Source: Alcaligenes endophyticus
GTDB lineage: Bacteria > Pseudomonadota > Gammaproteobacteria > Burkholderiales > Burkholderiaceae_B
NCBI RefSeq assembly: GCF_026344035.1
Contig: NZ_JAPKND010000008.1
Span: forward strand, 62,001-126,000
Reading direction: 5' to 3'
DNA length: 64,000 bases
Shown here one piece after another: positions 46,367-58,061 of the stretch (positions are counted from its first letter, which is position 1; each line of letters opens with the position of its first letter). Below the pieces are notes generated by a model that saw only the letters and a program-made list of their open reading frames with translations, ran no database searches and was not told the DNA's origin. A program made the translations under genes and the position numbers.

Positions 46367-49291
46367 ATGACAGTAGCGGGAATGCGGCTAAATAGCTCGG
46401 CACGTGTCGGCCCTAAAGAACATTGGTTTCTTAGGGCCGTCTGTTGTTATCTGATTCCCTGCTGTATCGTGCTGTTAAGCCTCACGGTAATGTTTTTTTT
46501 GCCTAAGCAGTACCCTAGCGCACAAAGCCACAGCCTGTCTTTTCACAGCGGCTCTGGCTTTATGCAATCCCTGTCTGCCGAACAAAGCCAACGTCTTTTA
46601 CAAGAAATCCCCACTACGCGCCTTGCGCACGCTGGTAATAACTGGCTTGTATTTCAACTCCCTGCGCTACCGGTCAAGTCCGACAATTATTTGGTGCACG
46701 TTAATGGCACGGATATCCAAGCGCTGCAATGTTTACGCCCGCCTGACGGCCCGCCGCTTCCTGTTACTCAGTTAGGCCAAACCCCCGGCCCACTGTTATT
46801 AACAGGCTACATGCTTGACCTAGGTTCCAGCCCCGGCCCTGACACCATATTGTGTCAAATACACGCCAGTAACACCCAGTTATCCATTGATTTATGGCCT
46901 GCCTCTGGCTTACTACTCTACGCCACTAATCAAACGCGGGGCGTCAGCCTACTCGAAGGCGGGCTGCTTTCCCTATGCCTACTTATCTTAATACTGGCAT
47001 TAGTCACTCGTGATCGCACGTATCTACTGCTAAGCATCTGGCTGCTGGGCAACCTGCGCCTGGGTGCCACGGTCATGGGTTGGGACCACTTTTGGTTAGG
47101 TCACCATCTCCCCCCTGAGTATATAGATCAAGTCAGACGATTCACCATCGCCTGCTACTTTCTAATTAGTGCAGCCCTATTTGGCCGCTTATTCAGTGCA
47201 GCGCTACCTCACCCCTACTTATATCGTGTCCTTAGCCCTATCGCCTATCTGGGGCTGTTGCTTATAGCTCTAGCGCCCTTTACTCCCCAAGCCTACTACC
47301 TGCCAATCCAAATTGTCAGTACCGTTGTGGCATTACTCTTGATGGGAGTACTGCTCGTCCGCATCCTTATCCAAGTTGATGGCAGCACACGCATTTGGCA
47401 TCTGGTTTTACTCAGCATGGTGTTATGCGTGTTGCTTTCCGCCGTATACCTACTCGTATTCGGGCGCTCCATCTTTATTGAGAACTTTAACGGGGTCATT
47501 ACGTTACTGTTATCCAGCCTTATGGCTTCGTTAGTCGTGGCGGAACAAATACGCGGATCCCGATGGGCTCCACCCTATACGCTGCATTACGAGCCACAGG
47601 TCTTAAATACACTGAGCCCTGTAGGCTTTTTTATTCTCGACCAACAGCAACGTTTTCTCGCCATGGATAACAGTGTCCAAGCGGCACTGAGCATTGATTT
47701 TGATCCCAACCAACCAGTTTATTGGGAAGATCACTTTGGCCCGTTAGACTGGGCAACTATTCATGCCAGTGACAATACTGGTGTTACGATTGAAATCCCC
47801 GCATCACGCAACACGAATACCGACACCAATCCATCACTCAGCGCGCGCACACGCTATTACCTACTACGAGCCCTGAACACCGATGAGCTCATTTACGGTA
47901 GTCTGCAAGACATCACCGCCACTCAGCAAACCATGGCGCAGTTGCAGCAGGCCGCCGATAGCGACCCGGTCACGCAGTTATTAAATCAACGTGGCCTAGA
48001 AAAAGCACTCAAAGAACAGCTAGAACAAGCAGCGCTCAATAACAAATCATGTGTGCTGGCCTACTTGAATCTCAATCATATTAAATACCTTAATCCTATC
48101 GCGGGGCAACACACCAACGAAGCCTTACTCAAAGCCGTCGGCGAGCTCATTACCGATCAGCTCAATAATAATCAGATCGTTGCTCGCCTCAATAATGATG
48201 AGTTTCTGATTCTGTTCCCCAACAGCCATAGCACGCAAGTACACGCTAAGGCGAACGACATTATTCAATCGCTTAACTCTGCCCCACTCACGGTAGGCAA
48301 TCGTAGTTTTAACCTTAAAAGCTCCATCGGCTTGGTCGAGCTATCTGCCTCCATGAGCAGCCAAGAGGCAATTTCTGCTGCGCATCGGGCTGCTCGCGAA
48401 GCCCATAAACAGATGCAAGACGTGGTGCTGTATACCCAAAACTCGCACGAGCTTAACGAGCACGCTGCTGAACTGCGTCTATTCCAAGAACTGGAAGGTG
48501 GCTCCTCGCATGGACTGTTTCTTGAGATGCAAGCGATTATGTCCTTACGCGCCCCCCTAGACTCGCTGAATTTTGAAATTCTATTACGGGTACGCGACTC
48601 GACAGGACAGTTGCTGCCCTCGGGTAAAATCATCGCTGCCGCCGAGCAAAGTAATACGATTATTATTATCGACAAGTGGGTTTTTGGCTCTACCCTAGAG
48701 TGGCTGGCCAAACACGAACAGCATCTAAAAAACACACGCCAAATCAATATTAATCTTAGCGGCGTGTCTCTCAATAACGATGACTTTAACGAGTCGTTCA
48801 TTGAGTTGCTCAGCAAGCACGAGCCCCTACTCAAACGCATATGTGTAGAAATCACTGAAGGTGTCGCCCTTGCCGACATGGAACGTACCCGACAATTCAT
48901 GAGTCGACTACAAAAAATGGGGGTACGCATCGCACTGGATGACTTTGGTGCGGGTTATACATCCTTCCAATACCTACGCGAACTACCCGCCGATGCCATC
49001 AAAATTGATGGGGCACTGATTTGCGACATGCTCAAAAAAGAAACTAACGTGGCTATCGTGCGCACTATCGTGAAATTAGCGAATAATTTAGGCATGGTAA
49101 CGATTGCCGAGTGGGTAGAAGATACCGAAACGCTGAAAGCCTTGGCAGATTTGGGCGTAGATTATGTGCAAGGGTTTGGCATTGCTAAACCATGTTCACC
49201 CAACGATATTCTTAGCGCCACCACCATCTTAGATCTAATCCCCGACGCCCGTACGCGCGCCATTGTCCGCGAGCTACACAATCGTACTTAA
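46367..49291 (+). CDS. membrane 7TM-type GGDEF/EAL protein, degenerate GGDEF
   Basis: 974 residues. A membrane segment near 27-42 is followed by a periplasmic domain of about 150 residues, then about seven spans (200-395), the layout of a 7TMR-DISM sensor. A PAS-like region (about 410-530) leads to a GGDEF domain whose motif is N-N-D-E-F at 609-613, so cyclase activity is probably lost. The EAL domain reads E-I-L at 737-739, but the ligand residues look kept: 'NINLSGVS', 'CVEITEGVAL', 'ALDDFGAGYTSFQYL', 'IKIDGAL', 'IAEWVEDTE' and 'DYVQGFGI'. It likely hydrolyses c-di-GMP in response to an outside signal, with GGDEF as a GTP-sensing module. Signal unknown. Confidence 0.88.
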   Translation: MTVAGMRLNSSARVGPKEHWFLRAVCCYLIPCCIVLLSLTVMFFLPKQYPSAQSHSLSFHSGSGFMQSLSAEQSQRLLQEIPTTRLAHAGNNWLVFQLPALPVKSDNYLVHVNGTDIQALQCLRPPDGPPLPVTQLGQTPGPLLLTGYMLDLGSSPGPDTILCQIHASNTQLSIDLWPASGLLLYATNQTRGVSLLEGGLLSLCLLILILALVTRDRTYLLLSIWLLGNLRLGATVMGWDHFWLGHHLPPEYIDQVRRFTIACYFLISAALFGRLFSAALPHPYLYRVLSPIAYLGLLLIALAPFTPQAYYLPIQIVSTVVALLLMGVLLVRILIQVDGSTRIWHLVLLSMVLCVLLSAVYLLVFGRSIFIENFNGVITLLLSSLMASLVVAEQIRGSRWAPPYTLHYEPQVLNTLSPVGFFILDQQQRFLAMDNSVQAALSIDFDPNQPVYWEDHFGPLDWATIHASDNTGVTIEIPASRNTNTDTNPSLSARTRYYLLRALNTDELIYGSLQDITATQQTMAQLQQAADSDPVTQLLNQRGLEKALKEQLEQAALNNKSCVLAYLNLNHIKYLNPIAGQHTNEALLKAVGELITDQLNNNQIVARLNNDEFLILFPNSHSTQVHAKANDIIQSLNSAPLTVGNRSFNLKSSIGLVELSASMSSQEAISAAHRAAREAHKQMQDVVLYTQNSHELNEHAAELRLFQELEGGSSHGLFLEMQAIMSLRAPLDSLNFEILLRVRDSTGQLLPSGKIIAAAEQSNTIIIIDKWVFGSTLEWLAKHEQHLKNTRQININLSGVSLNNDDFNESFIELLSKHEPLLKRICVEITEGVALADMERTRQFMSRLQKMGVRIALDDFGAGYTSFQYLRELPADAIKIDGALICDMLKKETNVAIVRTIVKLANNLGMVTIAEWVEDTETLKALADLGVDYVQGFGIAKPCSPNDILSATTILDLIPDARTRAIVRELHNRT

Positions 49292-49326
49292 GCCTTCCAA
49301 AAGGCCGTTCTTTTGGCCCAGACATA

Positions 49327-49357
49327 AAAAAAGCACAAGGGCATCTTGTGCTTTTTT
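49327..49357. terminator. bidirectional terminator between EAL gene and ccsB
   Basis: AAAAAAGCACAAG (49327-49339) pairs perfectly with CTTGTGCTTTTTT (49345-49357) around GGCAT. A and T runs make it work for both convergent transcripts. Confidence 0.9.
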
Positions 49358-49381
49358 ATTAGGAGCTTATCGGTGTCAGTG

Positions 49382-50740
49382 TTACAGCTCGCCGTAAGAG
49401 TGCAGACCCGACAGGAACATGTTAACGCCCAAGAATGCGAAGCTGGTAATTAGCACTCCTACCAACGCCCAGTAAGCCGCTACGGTTCCGCGTAAACCTT
49501 TCAGTAAACGCATATGCAACCACGCCGCATAATTTAGCCACACAATCAGCGCCCAGGTTTCTTTAGGATCCCACTGCCAGTACGTGCCCCAGGCATCAGC
49601 CGCCCACAGGGCTCCTAAAATAGTGGCCACAGTAAAAAACGCAAAGCCCACCGCAATGGCACGATACATAATATCGTCTAGCACTTCTAGCGATGGCAGT
49701 TTACGCCCAATGGGGCCTCGGAAAGCTAAAATGGCCCCGACCAGCAGACAGCTTATACCAAAATACAGCATCCACGTGGTAGAAACTTGCCGTGAACCAA
49801 ACAACATAGGTTCAGCACACAGGATGGCGCCCAATATAAAGAGTGGGGCCAGTTTTTTCCAAGATCGGGTTTCGCTATTTTCTTTCACTAAATACGCAAA
49901 TCCCACCATCGCCGCTAAAGAAAAAGTACCGTAACCTATAAAGTTAGCCGGTACGTGCAGCTTCATCCACCAGCTTTTCAACGCAGGTACCAAAGGCTGA
50001 ATTTGATGTGCATCACGTGTAAATGAGTACCACAGTAAAAAAATCACCAGGGTACTAATGACTAATAAAACAAAACCACCAAGCGCACGAGTGTTGTAAC
50101 GACGCTCGTAGTACAAATAAAACAAGGCGGTAATCAAGGCCAATAATACGAAAACTTCGTACAAGTTACTCACAGGTATGTGGCCAATATCTGGGCCTAA
50201 CAAATGCCCCTCGCGCCACCGCACCAACAAGCCAATAGTGCCGGCATACACGGCTGCCCACGTCAGGCCTGAACCTATCCAGGCGGCTGTATTGCTGGCA
50301 AAGCCGATCCAATACATGACGGTGCCCAAAATAAACAAAGCACACATCCACAAAATGGCCGACTGCGAAGACAGCAGATACTTCAATAGAAACACCGAGT
50401 CGGCACGTTCGATATCACCATTAGACAGCCCACCCCCTGTGCTATATAACCATATCGCCAACAAAGCGATAAGACCTGCACCGACGCTCAAGGTACGCAG
50501 CGGACGCCACAACCAACCTAACCATACTAAAGCGGGGACCACTGCGCACAAAATGGCTTTTTCATAGCCATCCATACTAGCGCTATGCACAATTAGTGCG
50601 TAGGCTGCCCCGGCTGCCAGCACTACAAAATAAAGAAAATCGGTCCAGTCGGGGCGGCCACGTACACCACGCGCGTCACCACTGGAAGCAATAGATTGAT
50701 GCCATTGTTCGGCAGCAGAGGAACTCAGACTAACGGCCAT
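49382..50740 (-). CDS. ccsB: cytochrome c biogenesis protein CcsB/CcsA (system II)
   Basis: About 452 residues with many membrane spans. The heme-handling WWD-type motif is 'WGTYWQWDPKETWALIVW' near the C-terminus, flanked by conserved His residues ('LKLHVP'-like 'WMKLHVPANFIGYG'). It is the partner of ResB; together they export heme and join it to apocytochrome c in the periplasm. The ATG at 50740 (AAGGGG upstream) avoids overlap with resB, unlike the longer frame starting at 50815. Confidence 0.93.
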   Translation of the reverse strand: MAVSLSSSAAEQWHQSIASSGDARGVRGRPDWTDFLYFVVLAAGAAYALIVHSASMDGYEKAILCAVVPALVWLGWLWRPLRTLSVGAGLIALLAIWLYSTGGGLSNGDIERADSVFLLKYLLSSQSAILWMCALFILGTVMYWIGFASNTAAWIGSGLTWAAVYAGTIGLLVRWREGHLLGPDIGHIPVSNLYEVFVLLALITALFYLYYERRYNTRALGGFVLLVISTLVIFLLWYSFTRDAHQIQPLVPALKSWWMKLHVPANFIGYGTFSLAAMVGFAYLVKENSETRSWKKLAPLFILGAILCAEPMLFGSRQVSTTWMLYFGISCLLVGAILAFRGPIGRKLPSLEVLDDIMYRAIAVGFAFFTVATILGALWAADAWGTYWQWDPKETWALIVWLNYAAWLHMRLLKGLRGTVAAYWALVGVLITSFAFLGVNMFLSGLHSYGEL

Positions 50741-50756
50741 ACTTAGCCCCTTATCA

Positions 50757-52781
50757 TCAAGCAGACAGATGTTTGAACGCTGCCTGAAAGCGATCAAACT
50801 CCATGTTGAAATCAAGATTTCTACGCTGTGAAGTCATGGCAGCCATCAGGCTACTGCCTTGCTCTTGTGGGCGCACCCATATCCACACACGACGATCACG
50901 TATATAGAACATGGAAAACACACCGATTATTAAAAACAAGCACCCTAAATAAACGATCCACATTCCCGGGCTGCGTGCTACCTGAAACACACTAGCCTGT
51001 ACGTGATCAAAATTATCTAAAGCCAACATAATCGGTGCGGGATAATTGGGCAAATTAGCAAATGCCAACACCGCAGATTGCATCCAGCGGTTATCAAAAT
51101 TGTCTTCTTGCGCATAATCAGCAGGCGCTAACCCTTGCTGCGCCCGCACCATGTCGCGCAATTCAATGAGCGTGTATTGAATCATCGGTACAGCAAAAGC
51201 AAGAATTCGCTCGCGCTCTGCCTCGGGTACATGACCAATAATGCCGTCGAAGCCATTTTTAGTAAAGGCACGAATAGCATTGCTCGCGGCTAAAGTCAGT
51301 AACTCTTTTTGCTCGTCATTGGCACTATTGTTTTGTGCAAAAATGGCAGCGGCCTGAGAGACTAATTCGGCATTTTCCACCGCTGCGCGCAAATCCATAA
51401 ACTCTTGCATGGAGCTATTGGCATCAGCAGGAATTCTTACGTAGCGAAACTCAGAACCCGCATTAGGGCGTATACCTGCCAAGAAAACGCGAGCGCCATC
51501 TAGCTCCACAGGCAACATATACTGTACAAACTCACTTGCTTGACCCTGCTCATCCACTAAGCGATAAAGTACGCTTGGCCCCACGTTTTTTAGGTGTTCA
51601 TTTTTTTTGTTCGCAGCACTACCCGTTACTGCCGCCACATGCTCAATCATGGCCTTAGGCTGAGGATCTCCCTCGTTCAGATTTTCCACGTTGATAATAC
51701 GTAGTTCTGTAGGAGTTAAGGTCAGTTGTCGCTCGGGCGTGGCTTGAATTTTTGAACTTTCACCCACTACGGACTCTATCTGAAAAGGCTTACTGCGGTC
51801 GCCACTTAAGGGATAAGCCTTCAACTTCACCGTACTGCCCCCATCATCAAAACCAGATTGATAGACCGTTACCCCTTTATAGCGCAGGGGCTCATTAACC
51901 TCGATAGTGCGATCAAAGCTGTCGCCTGTCTCGGGATCAATCACCGTCACTTCGCTTTTAAAGCTACTAGGCATACCGGTGGAGTAATAATCCACAATAA
52001 ATTTTTTCAATTCCAACTGAAATGGAATGGGCTGCACCAAAACTCCATCACCTGAATTCACCACCGCAGTGGCAGTTCTAGCGCCTTCAGGCAAGAGCAT
52101 ATTGGCACGAAAACTGGGATTAGCAATTGACAGGCGCCCTTCAAGCGGCACTGCAGAGATCAGCATATTTTCGGTAATGGGCTTTTTCCCACCTAGCCAA
52201 ACTTGCATGCGTACAGGCAAGTCGCTATCCAGTAAGCCACCTACACAAATCACCACAATAGCCAAGTGAGCAAAGATATAGCCCAACTTATTAGCACTGC
52301 CTTTCTTTGCTGCCAGCATCACGCTGCCATCGCTGTCATGACGCGCTTTGACCGCATAGCCCATTGCCTGCAATAGTGTCTGAGCCTCGGCAGCGCTGTG
52401 TTCGGCATTTTGTGAGCTTTGCGTCTCGACGCGATGTGGAAAAGCGCGCAAGCTACCACCGCGTACATGGTCTTTAAAAGAGCGCATGTCACGTATCATT
52501 TTGGGCGCATTACGGATCACACAGAGCGTGGTGGAAACCACTAAAAAGCCCATGATGATCAAAAACCACCAACTGTTATAGACCGAGGCGACCGAAAACA
52601 GGGCGAAAAACTCGACCCAATACGGCCCAAACTGATCTATATACGTCGTAGAAGGCTGATTCTGAGCCAATACGGTGCCAATAACACTAGCAATACAAAG
52701 GAAGCTCAATAGACTAACGGCAAACCGCATAGAGCCTAAGAGTTCAAAGAAATCAGCAAAAACACGCGACGGCTTATTCAC
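50757..52781 (-). CDS. resB: cytochrome c biogenesis protein ResB
   Basis: 674 residues. Several N-terminal spans ('MRFAVSLLSFLCIASVIGTV', 'SVYNSWWFLIIMGFLVVST') precede a large periplasmic domain and a last span ('IVYLGCLFLIIGVFSMFYI'). This is the ResB/Ccs1 topology of system II. With CcsB it forms a heme ligase for c-type cytochromes. It is followed 16 nt later by ccsB. Clients likely include the cytochrome c4 encoded next to it. Confidence 0.93.
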   Translation of the reverse strand: MNKPSRVFADFFELLGSMRFAVSLLSFLCIASVIGTVLAQNQPSTTYIDQFGPYWVEFFALFSVASVYNSWWFLIIMGFLVVSTTLCVIRNAPKMIRDMRSFKDHVRGGSLRAFPHRVETQSSQNAEHSAAEAQTLLQAMGYAVKARHDSDGSVMLAAKKGSANKLGYIFAHLAIVVICVGGLLDSDLPVRMQVWLGGKKPITENMLISAVPLEGRLSIANPSFRANMLLPEGARTATAVVNSGDGVLVQPIPFQLELKKFIVDYYSTGMPSSFKSEVTVIDPETGDSFDRTIEVNEPLRYKGVTVYQSGFDDGGSTVKLKAYPLSGDRSKPFQIESVVGESSKIQATPERQLTLTPTELRIINVENLNEGDPQPKAMIEHVAAVTGSAANKKNEHLKNVGPSVLYRLVDEQGQASEFVQYMLPVELDGARVFLAGIRPNAGSEFRYVRIPADANSSMQEFMDLRAAVENAELVSQAAAIFAQNNSANDEQKELLTLAASNAIRAFTKNGFDGIIGHVPEAERERILAFAVPMIQYTLIELRDMVRAQQGLAPADYAQEDNFDNRWMQSAVLAFANLPNYPAPIMLALDNFDHVQASVFQVARSPGMWIVYLGCLFLIIGVFSMFYIRDRRVWIWVRPQEQGSSLMAAMTSQRRNLDFNMEFDRFQAAFKHLSA

Positions 52782-52920
52782 AAATCTACTTTTTATTTAC
52801 AGGGTGGGATTACGTTGCACTTACCTTGGAGTGTGCAATCATCAGAAAGGTTCCCGCCATCACGCCCTAGACGTCAGAAACCTCACCGCCCTAGCAGGAG
52901 GGGCTAGAATCGTAATCCGT

Positions 52921-52947
52921 AAAAAAGGGGAAAGCATGTTTCCCCTT
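52921..52947 (-). terminator. terminator after cytochrome c4
   Basis: AAGGGGAAA (52925-52933) pairs with TTTCCCCTT (52939-52947) around GCATG. On the minus strand the stem is followed by about six T. Confidence 0.85.
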
Positions 52948-52952
52948 GTGAC

Positions 52953-53651
52953 TTAGCGCAGACCTGCTGCGTAATCAGCAACCGCCGCTATGTCAGCCTC
53001 GGTCATACGGTCAGCGATGTCAAACATCATGGGACCATTAGCACGATCACCATCACGGAACAGTTTTAACTGTTCGTAGAGATAGCTGGTATGCTGTCCC
53101 GCCAGACGAGGAAACTGGCCTGGAATACCCATACCATTAGGAGCGTGGCAACTTGCACAGGCTGCTACACCACGATCAGGAATTCCACCGCGCCAAATTT
53201 TTTGGCCGCGTTCCATCGTTGCCTCATCACTAGCATTAGCGGCGACATCCCAGTTTACTTTTTGCTGAGACATATAAAAAGCAACATTACGGATTTCATC
53301 ATCGCTTAAACCCGCTGCAATAGATGTCATCAGCGAATTAGCGCCATTGGGGCCACGACGCTTAGGTTGAGATTTTTCATCCGCAGCACGGAAATCATAC
53401 AATTGCTTAACCAAATACTGGTAAGGCTGAGCTGCCAAAGACGGATTGGCTGGAATAGTGCTATTACCCGCGTCACCGTGACAGGTTACACAGGCAAGTA
53501 CACCTCGAGACATTTCGCCTTTAAGATAGAGTTGTTCGCCTTGCGCGGCATCTGGACGAGCCAGACCTTCTGCGGCAGAGGCATTAAAAGCCAAAGAACA
53601 AGCCGCCACCAGGCTGCTCAGGACAACGATTCGGGAGAACGTACGCTTCAT
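52953..53651 (-). CDS. cytochrome c4, di-heme
   Basis: 232 residues. A signal peptide ends near 'NASAAEG' (about residue 27), so the protein is periplasmic. Two heme motifs, C-X2-C-H, lie at 54-58 ('CVTCHGD') and 164-168 ('CASCHAP'), about 110 residues apart, typical of two-domain cytochrome c4. Candidate axial methionines include Met107 and those in 'NGPMMFDIAD'. It carries electrons to terminal oxidases. It is upstream of resB-ccsB on the same strand. Confidence 0.93.
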   Translation of the reverse strand: MKRTFSRIVVLSSLVAACSLAFNASAAEGLARPDAAQGEQLYLKGEMSRGVLACVTCHGDAGNSTIPANPSLAAQPYQYLVKQLYDFRAADEKSQPKRRGPNGANSLMTSIAAGLSDDEIRNVAFYMSQQKVNWDVAANASDEATMERGQKIWRGGIPDRGVAACASCHAPNGMGIPGQFPRLAGQHTSYLYEQLKLFRDGDRANGPMMFDIADRMTEADIAAVADYAAGLR

Positions 53652-53806
53652 TAAGACCTCGACAATCGCGATTCAATCGGGGTGCGCATGCGCCCCTTAA
53701 AGACCCGCCGTAATCCGAAGGGAAAGACTGGGGAACACGACGTTACTGTTTCAAATCCCAAGATTATACAATACACACTGACTCAAATTGGAATTCTCCT
53801 GTAATC

Positions 53807-55443
<1,637 letters not shown>

Positions 55444-55456
55444 ACCAAGTCAAGGC

Positions 55457-55500
55457 AAAAAATGCCCCAAGAATTGCCGCTACACGCAACCCTTGGGGCA
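55457..55500 (-). terminator. terminator after dsbD
   Basis: TGCCCCAAG (55463-55471) pairs with CTTGGGGCA (55492-55500), and an inner TTGC/GCAA stem extends it. On the minus strand a run of six T follows. Confidence 0.85.
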
Positions 55501-55533
55501 GCGCTAAAAATAGTGCCTGTTGTTGAGCCTACC

Positions 55534-57447
55534 TTAAGACGCTTGCAACACTTGATCTAACGTACGTCCAAATTCGGCCGCATTTTTAAATCCAATCACA
55601 CGCCATTGCTCTAAATAGTCGCCCTGGGTATTAAAAAACAAAATCCCCGGCGGGCCAAATAAAGAAAAACGCTTCAGTAAGGCGCGGTCCTCGGCGGTAT
55701 TAGCGGTGACATCCACTTGCAAGAGCTCAAACTGTTGCATGCGCTGGGCCACCTGTGCATCTGTAAAGGTGAATTTCTCCATTTCTATACAAGAGACACA
55801 CCAGTCAGCATAAAAATCCAGCATCACTGGCTTCGTCGCTGCTGCAACTCGGGCCTCTAGCTCGTCCAAGGTCTGTATACGCTCAAAATGCACCGCGGAA
55901 ACGGGGGCTTGAGTCGTGCCAGCGAAAAAACCTTTTAATCCATGTAAGGGTTGTAAGACACTGGGCGCGCCCACCGCAATACTGAGCACCGTCAGACTAG
56001 CCCATAACGCCAGTATCAATGCCAAAGCTTGACGTAGAGCCTGTATGGGGCTTGAAGCACCACGCCATAGCAAACCTAACAATAAAGCAGACCAAAACAA
56101 CAGTAATGCCCAACCAACTGTGCCCAACCAAGCAGGAAGCACCGGGGCCACCATCCACCACGCCGTGGCAAACAACATGAGGGCAAAAATAGTTTTTATA
56201 TGATTCATCCAGGCGCCTGCCTTAGGCATTAATGCCCCTGAACTGGCGCCAAGCACTAACAACAATAGTCCAGATCCCCACGCCAAGGCGAAAAGGGCTG
56301 AGCCTCCAAGCACCACATCACCGGTCTGAGAAATAAATAACAGCACGCCCGCTAACGGGGCAGCCACGCAAGGACCAACAATGAGGGCGGACAACATACC
56401 CATGGTAAACACACCACCAAACTTGCCCCCTGGAATACGCTGTAAACGCGTGCTAAGGCGACCTTGCAACGCTGCAGGCGCCTGCAGCGTAAACACATCC
56501 AGCATCGCCAAACCAAATACACCCAGCAACACTGCAAACAAACCCAACACCCACGGTGTTTGCAACCATGCGGCTAAACCAGCACCTAACAGACCCGCCG
56601 CTACGCCTAGAAGGGTATACACAAGGGACAGGCCTAACACAAATGCCACGGCCATCAAAAAGCCGTGCCGACGGCGAGGCTGTTCTTGCTTTTGGCCAGC
56701 GATAATGGCCAGCAAAATAGGTACCATAGGCAATACACATGGCGTAAACGACAACAAGGCCCCAAAAACAAAGCTCAAGAATACGATTTCTAACCAACTG
56801 GCCTGTTTTAAATACTGCGCCAAACCCACATCACTTAAGCTAAAAGCACTTTGGGTGGATGGAGCTTGAGTAGCGGTCGCCTGTTGGGCAGCCCATTGCT
56901 CCGGCGTGGGAACGCGATCACTGGCATAGGCTCCTTGCACCTCGTAGCCCTGCGCACCGGCGATTAACTGCAACTCTTGAGTGGACGGCGTATAGCATAA
57001 ACCTGCATCCGCACAACCTTGACTAGTCAGCGTTAACCGTATGGGAGCGCCCGTCAACTCTTGCTCGTTCAACGGCACACGCAAACTTACCCCGTGTCGA
57101 TACACCTCCATCTCTTTATCAAAATTGGGATCATAGGTGCGAATGCCTGTGGGGCTTTGTAGCTCGCCTACGGCAGCTCCAGCATCGGTTCCCAGCTCAA
57201 AACGCTCGCGGTACATATAGTAATCAGGAGCAATCTCAAAATGTATATCGACGAAATTAGGCTCATTAACCGCGGCACGAAGACGGAAGGCATCATCAGG
57301 GTCTAAATAATCTTCGTTGGCAAAGGCTTTTCCCCCTAACAGCACACAAGCCAATAGCCCTATGAATAAAGCGTGTAGTATCCGCGTTGCCATCATCTGC
57401 TCGTACCGAACTGCCACCACTTTCTCACCACTCAGATTCAATGCCAT
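55534..57447 (-). CDS. dsbD: thiol:disulfide interchange protein DsbD
   Basis: About 637 residues. A signal peptide ends near 'GGKAFANED'. The N-terminal alpha domain has Cys145 and Cys151 in 'GCADAGLCYTPS'. The membrane beta domain has 'SFTPCVLPMVPI' and 'IVGPCVAAPLAGV', and the thioredoxin gamma domain 'ADWCVSCIEMEKF'. It carries reductant from cytoplasmic thioredoxin to the periplasm, needed for cytochrome c maturation. The ATG at 57447 has GGAAG upstream; an inner ATG at 57396 would give a more compact signal peptide. A longer frame overlaps cutA and is unlikely. Confidence 0.94.
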   Translation of the reverse strand: MALNLSGEKVVAVRYEQMMATRILHALFIGLLACVLLGGKAFANEDYLDPDDAFRLRAAVNEPNFVDIHFEIAPDYYMYRERFELGTDAGAAVGELQSPTGIRTYDPNFDKEMEVYRHGVSLRVPLNEQELTGAPIRLTLTSQGCADAGLCYTPSTQELQLIAGAQGYEVQGAYASDRVPTPEQWAAQQATATQAPSTQSAFSLSDVGLAQYLKQASWLEIVFLSFVFGALLSFTPCVLPMVPILLAIIAGQKQEQPRRRHGFLMAVAFVLGLSLVYTLLGVAAGLLGAGLAAWLQTPWVLGLFAVLLGVFGLAMLDVFTLQAPAALQGRLSTRLQRIPGGKFGGVFTMGMLSALIVGPCVAAPLAGVLLFISQTGDVVLGGSALFALAWGSGLLLLVLGASSGALMPKAGAWMNHIKTIFALMLFATAWWMVAPVLPAWLGTVGWALLLFWSALLLGLLWRGASSPIQALRQALALILALWASLTVLSIAVGAPSVLQPLHGLKGFFAGTTQAPVSAVHFERIQTLDELEARVAAATKPVMLDFYADWCVSCIEMEKFTFTDAQVAQRMQQFELLQVDVTANTAEDRALLKRFSLFGPPGILFFNTQGDYLEQWRVIGFKNAAEFGRTLDQVLQAS

Positions 57448-57484
57448 TGTTTCTTCCAACAAAACCCAGACCCGCTGGGCGGGT

Positions 57485-57871
57485 TCAACTAGCCGCTGTA
57501 CTAGTACGCACCCAATCAATATACGAAGCGTAGCCTCCCAACACTGGCACACATAACAACTCTGGCAACTCGTAGGGATGCAAGCTGCGTAAACGTTCTG
57601 CCAACTCAGGAACTCGTGCTACGGTGGTTTTAAAAGTCAGAGAAACCTCTTCGCTTCCCTGCAGCTCACCTTGCCACATGTACATAGACAGGCCAACTTG
57701 CCCAAGGTTCGCACAAGCAGCCAATCCTTCTTCGACAATATAATGAGCGATGCGCTTAGCAAGCATCATATCGGGCACGGTCGTCATCACCAGCAGCACA
57801 GCGTTTGAATCTAGTTCATTGATAGTTAATGAAAAATCGTAAGTCGAATTTTTTTGCTCGTTATCTGCCAT
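57485..57871 (-). CDS. cutA: divalent cation tolerance protein CutA
   Basis: 128 residues. 'VLLVMTTVPDMMLAKRIAHY', 'EEGLAACANLG' and 'YMWQGELQGSEEVSLTFKT' are CutA1 signatures, and 'LHPYELPELLCVPVLGGYA' closes it. A trimeric protein linked to copper tolerance, true role debated. It lies just upstream of dsbD, as in Bordetella-like genomes, and may share its transcript. Confidence 0.93.
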   Translation of the reverse strand: MADNEQKNSTYDFSLTINELDSNAVLLVMTTVPDMMLAKRIAHYIVEEGLAACANLGQVGLSMYMWQGELQGSEEVSLTFKTTVARVPELAERLRSLHPYELPELLCVPVLGGYASYIDWVRTSTAAS

Positions 57872-58011
57872 GACGCTTTCCTTATAAAAATTATAGTGTA
57901 ACGAGACTGGCTCTTTTATTTCTACTGCTCTCTTTATGTCTTCCTCTTTAGCTACGCATCACTCCACATCAAGTGCCCTATCCGGCCATCAGTACTGTAT
58001 AAGCCAATAAA

Positions 58012-58042
58012 AAAGCAGCCTGCGCTTAAGCGCGGCTGCTTT
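58012..58042 (-). terminator. terminator after flavin reductase gene
   Basis: AAAGCAGCC (58012-58020) pairs with GGCTGCTTT (58034-58042), with an inner GCGC/GCGC stem around TTAA and one bulged T. On the minus strand about six T follow. Confidence 0.85.
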
Positions 58043-58061
58043 GTTAAAAAATAGATCAGGT

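Noticed and set aside
48265-48930. 221-codon open frame antisense to the GGDEF/EAL gene
   Set aside because: Ser/Arg-rich translation without motifs; shadow of the EAL coding strand.
50741-50815. 75-nt upstream extension of ccsB
   Set aside because: Overlaps the end of resB, lacks a ribosome site, and the ATG at 50740 has a good one.
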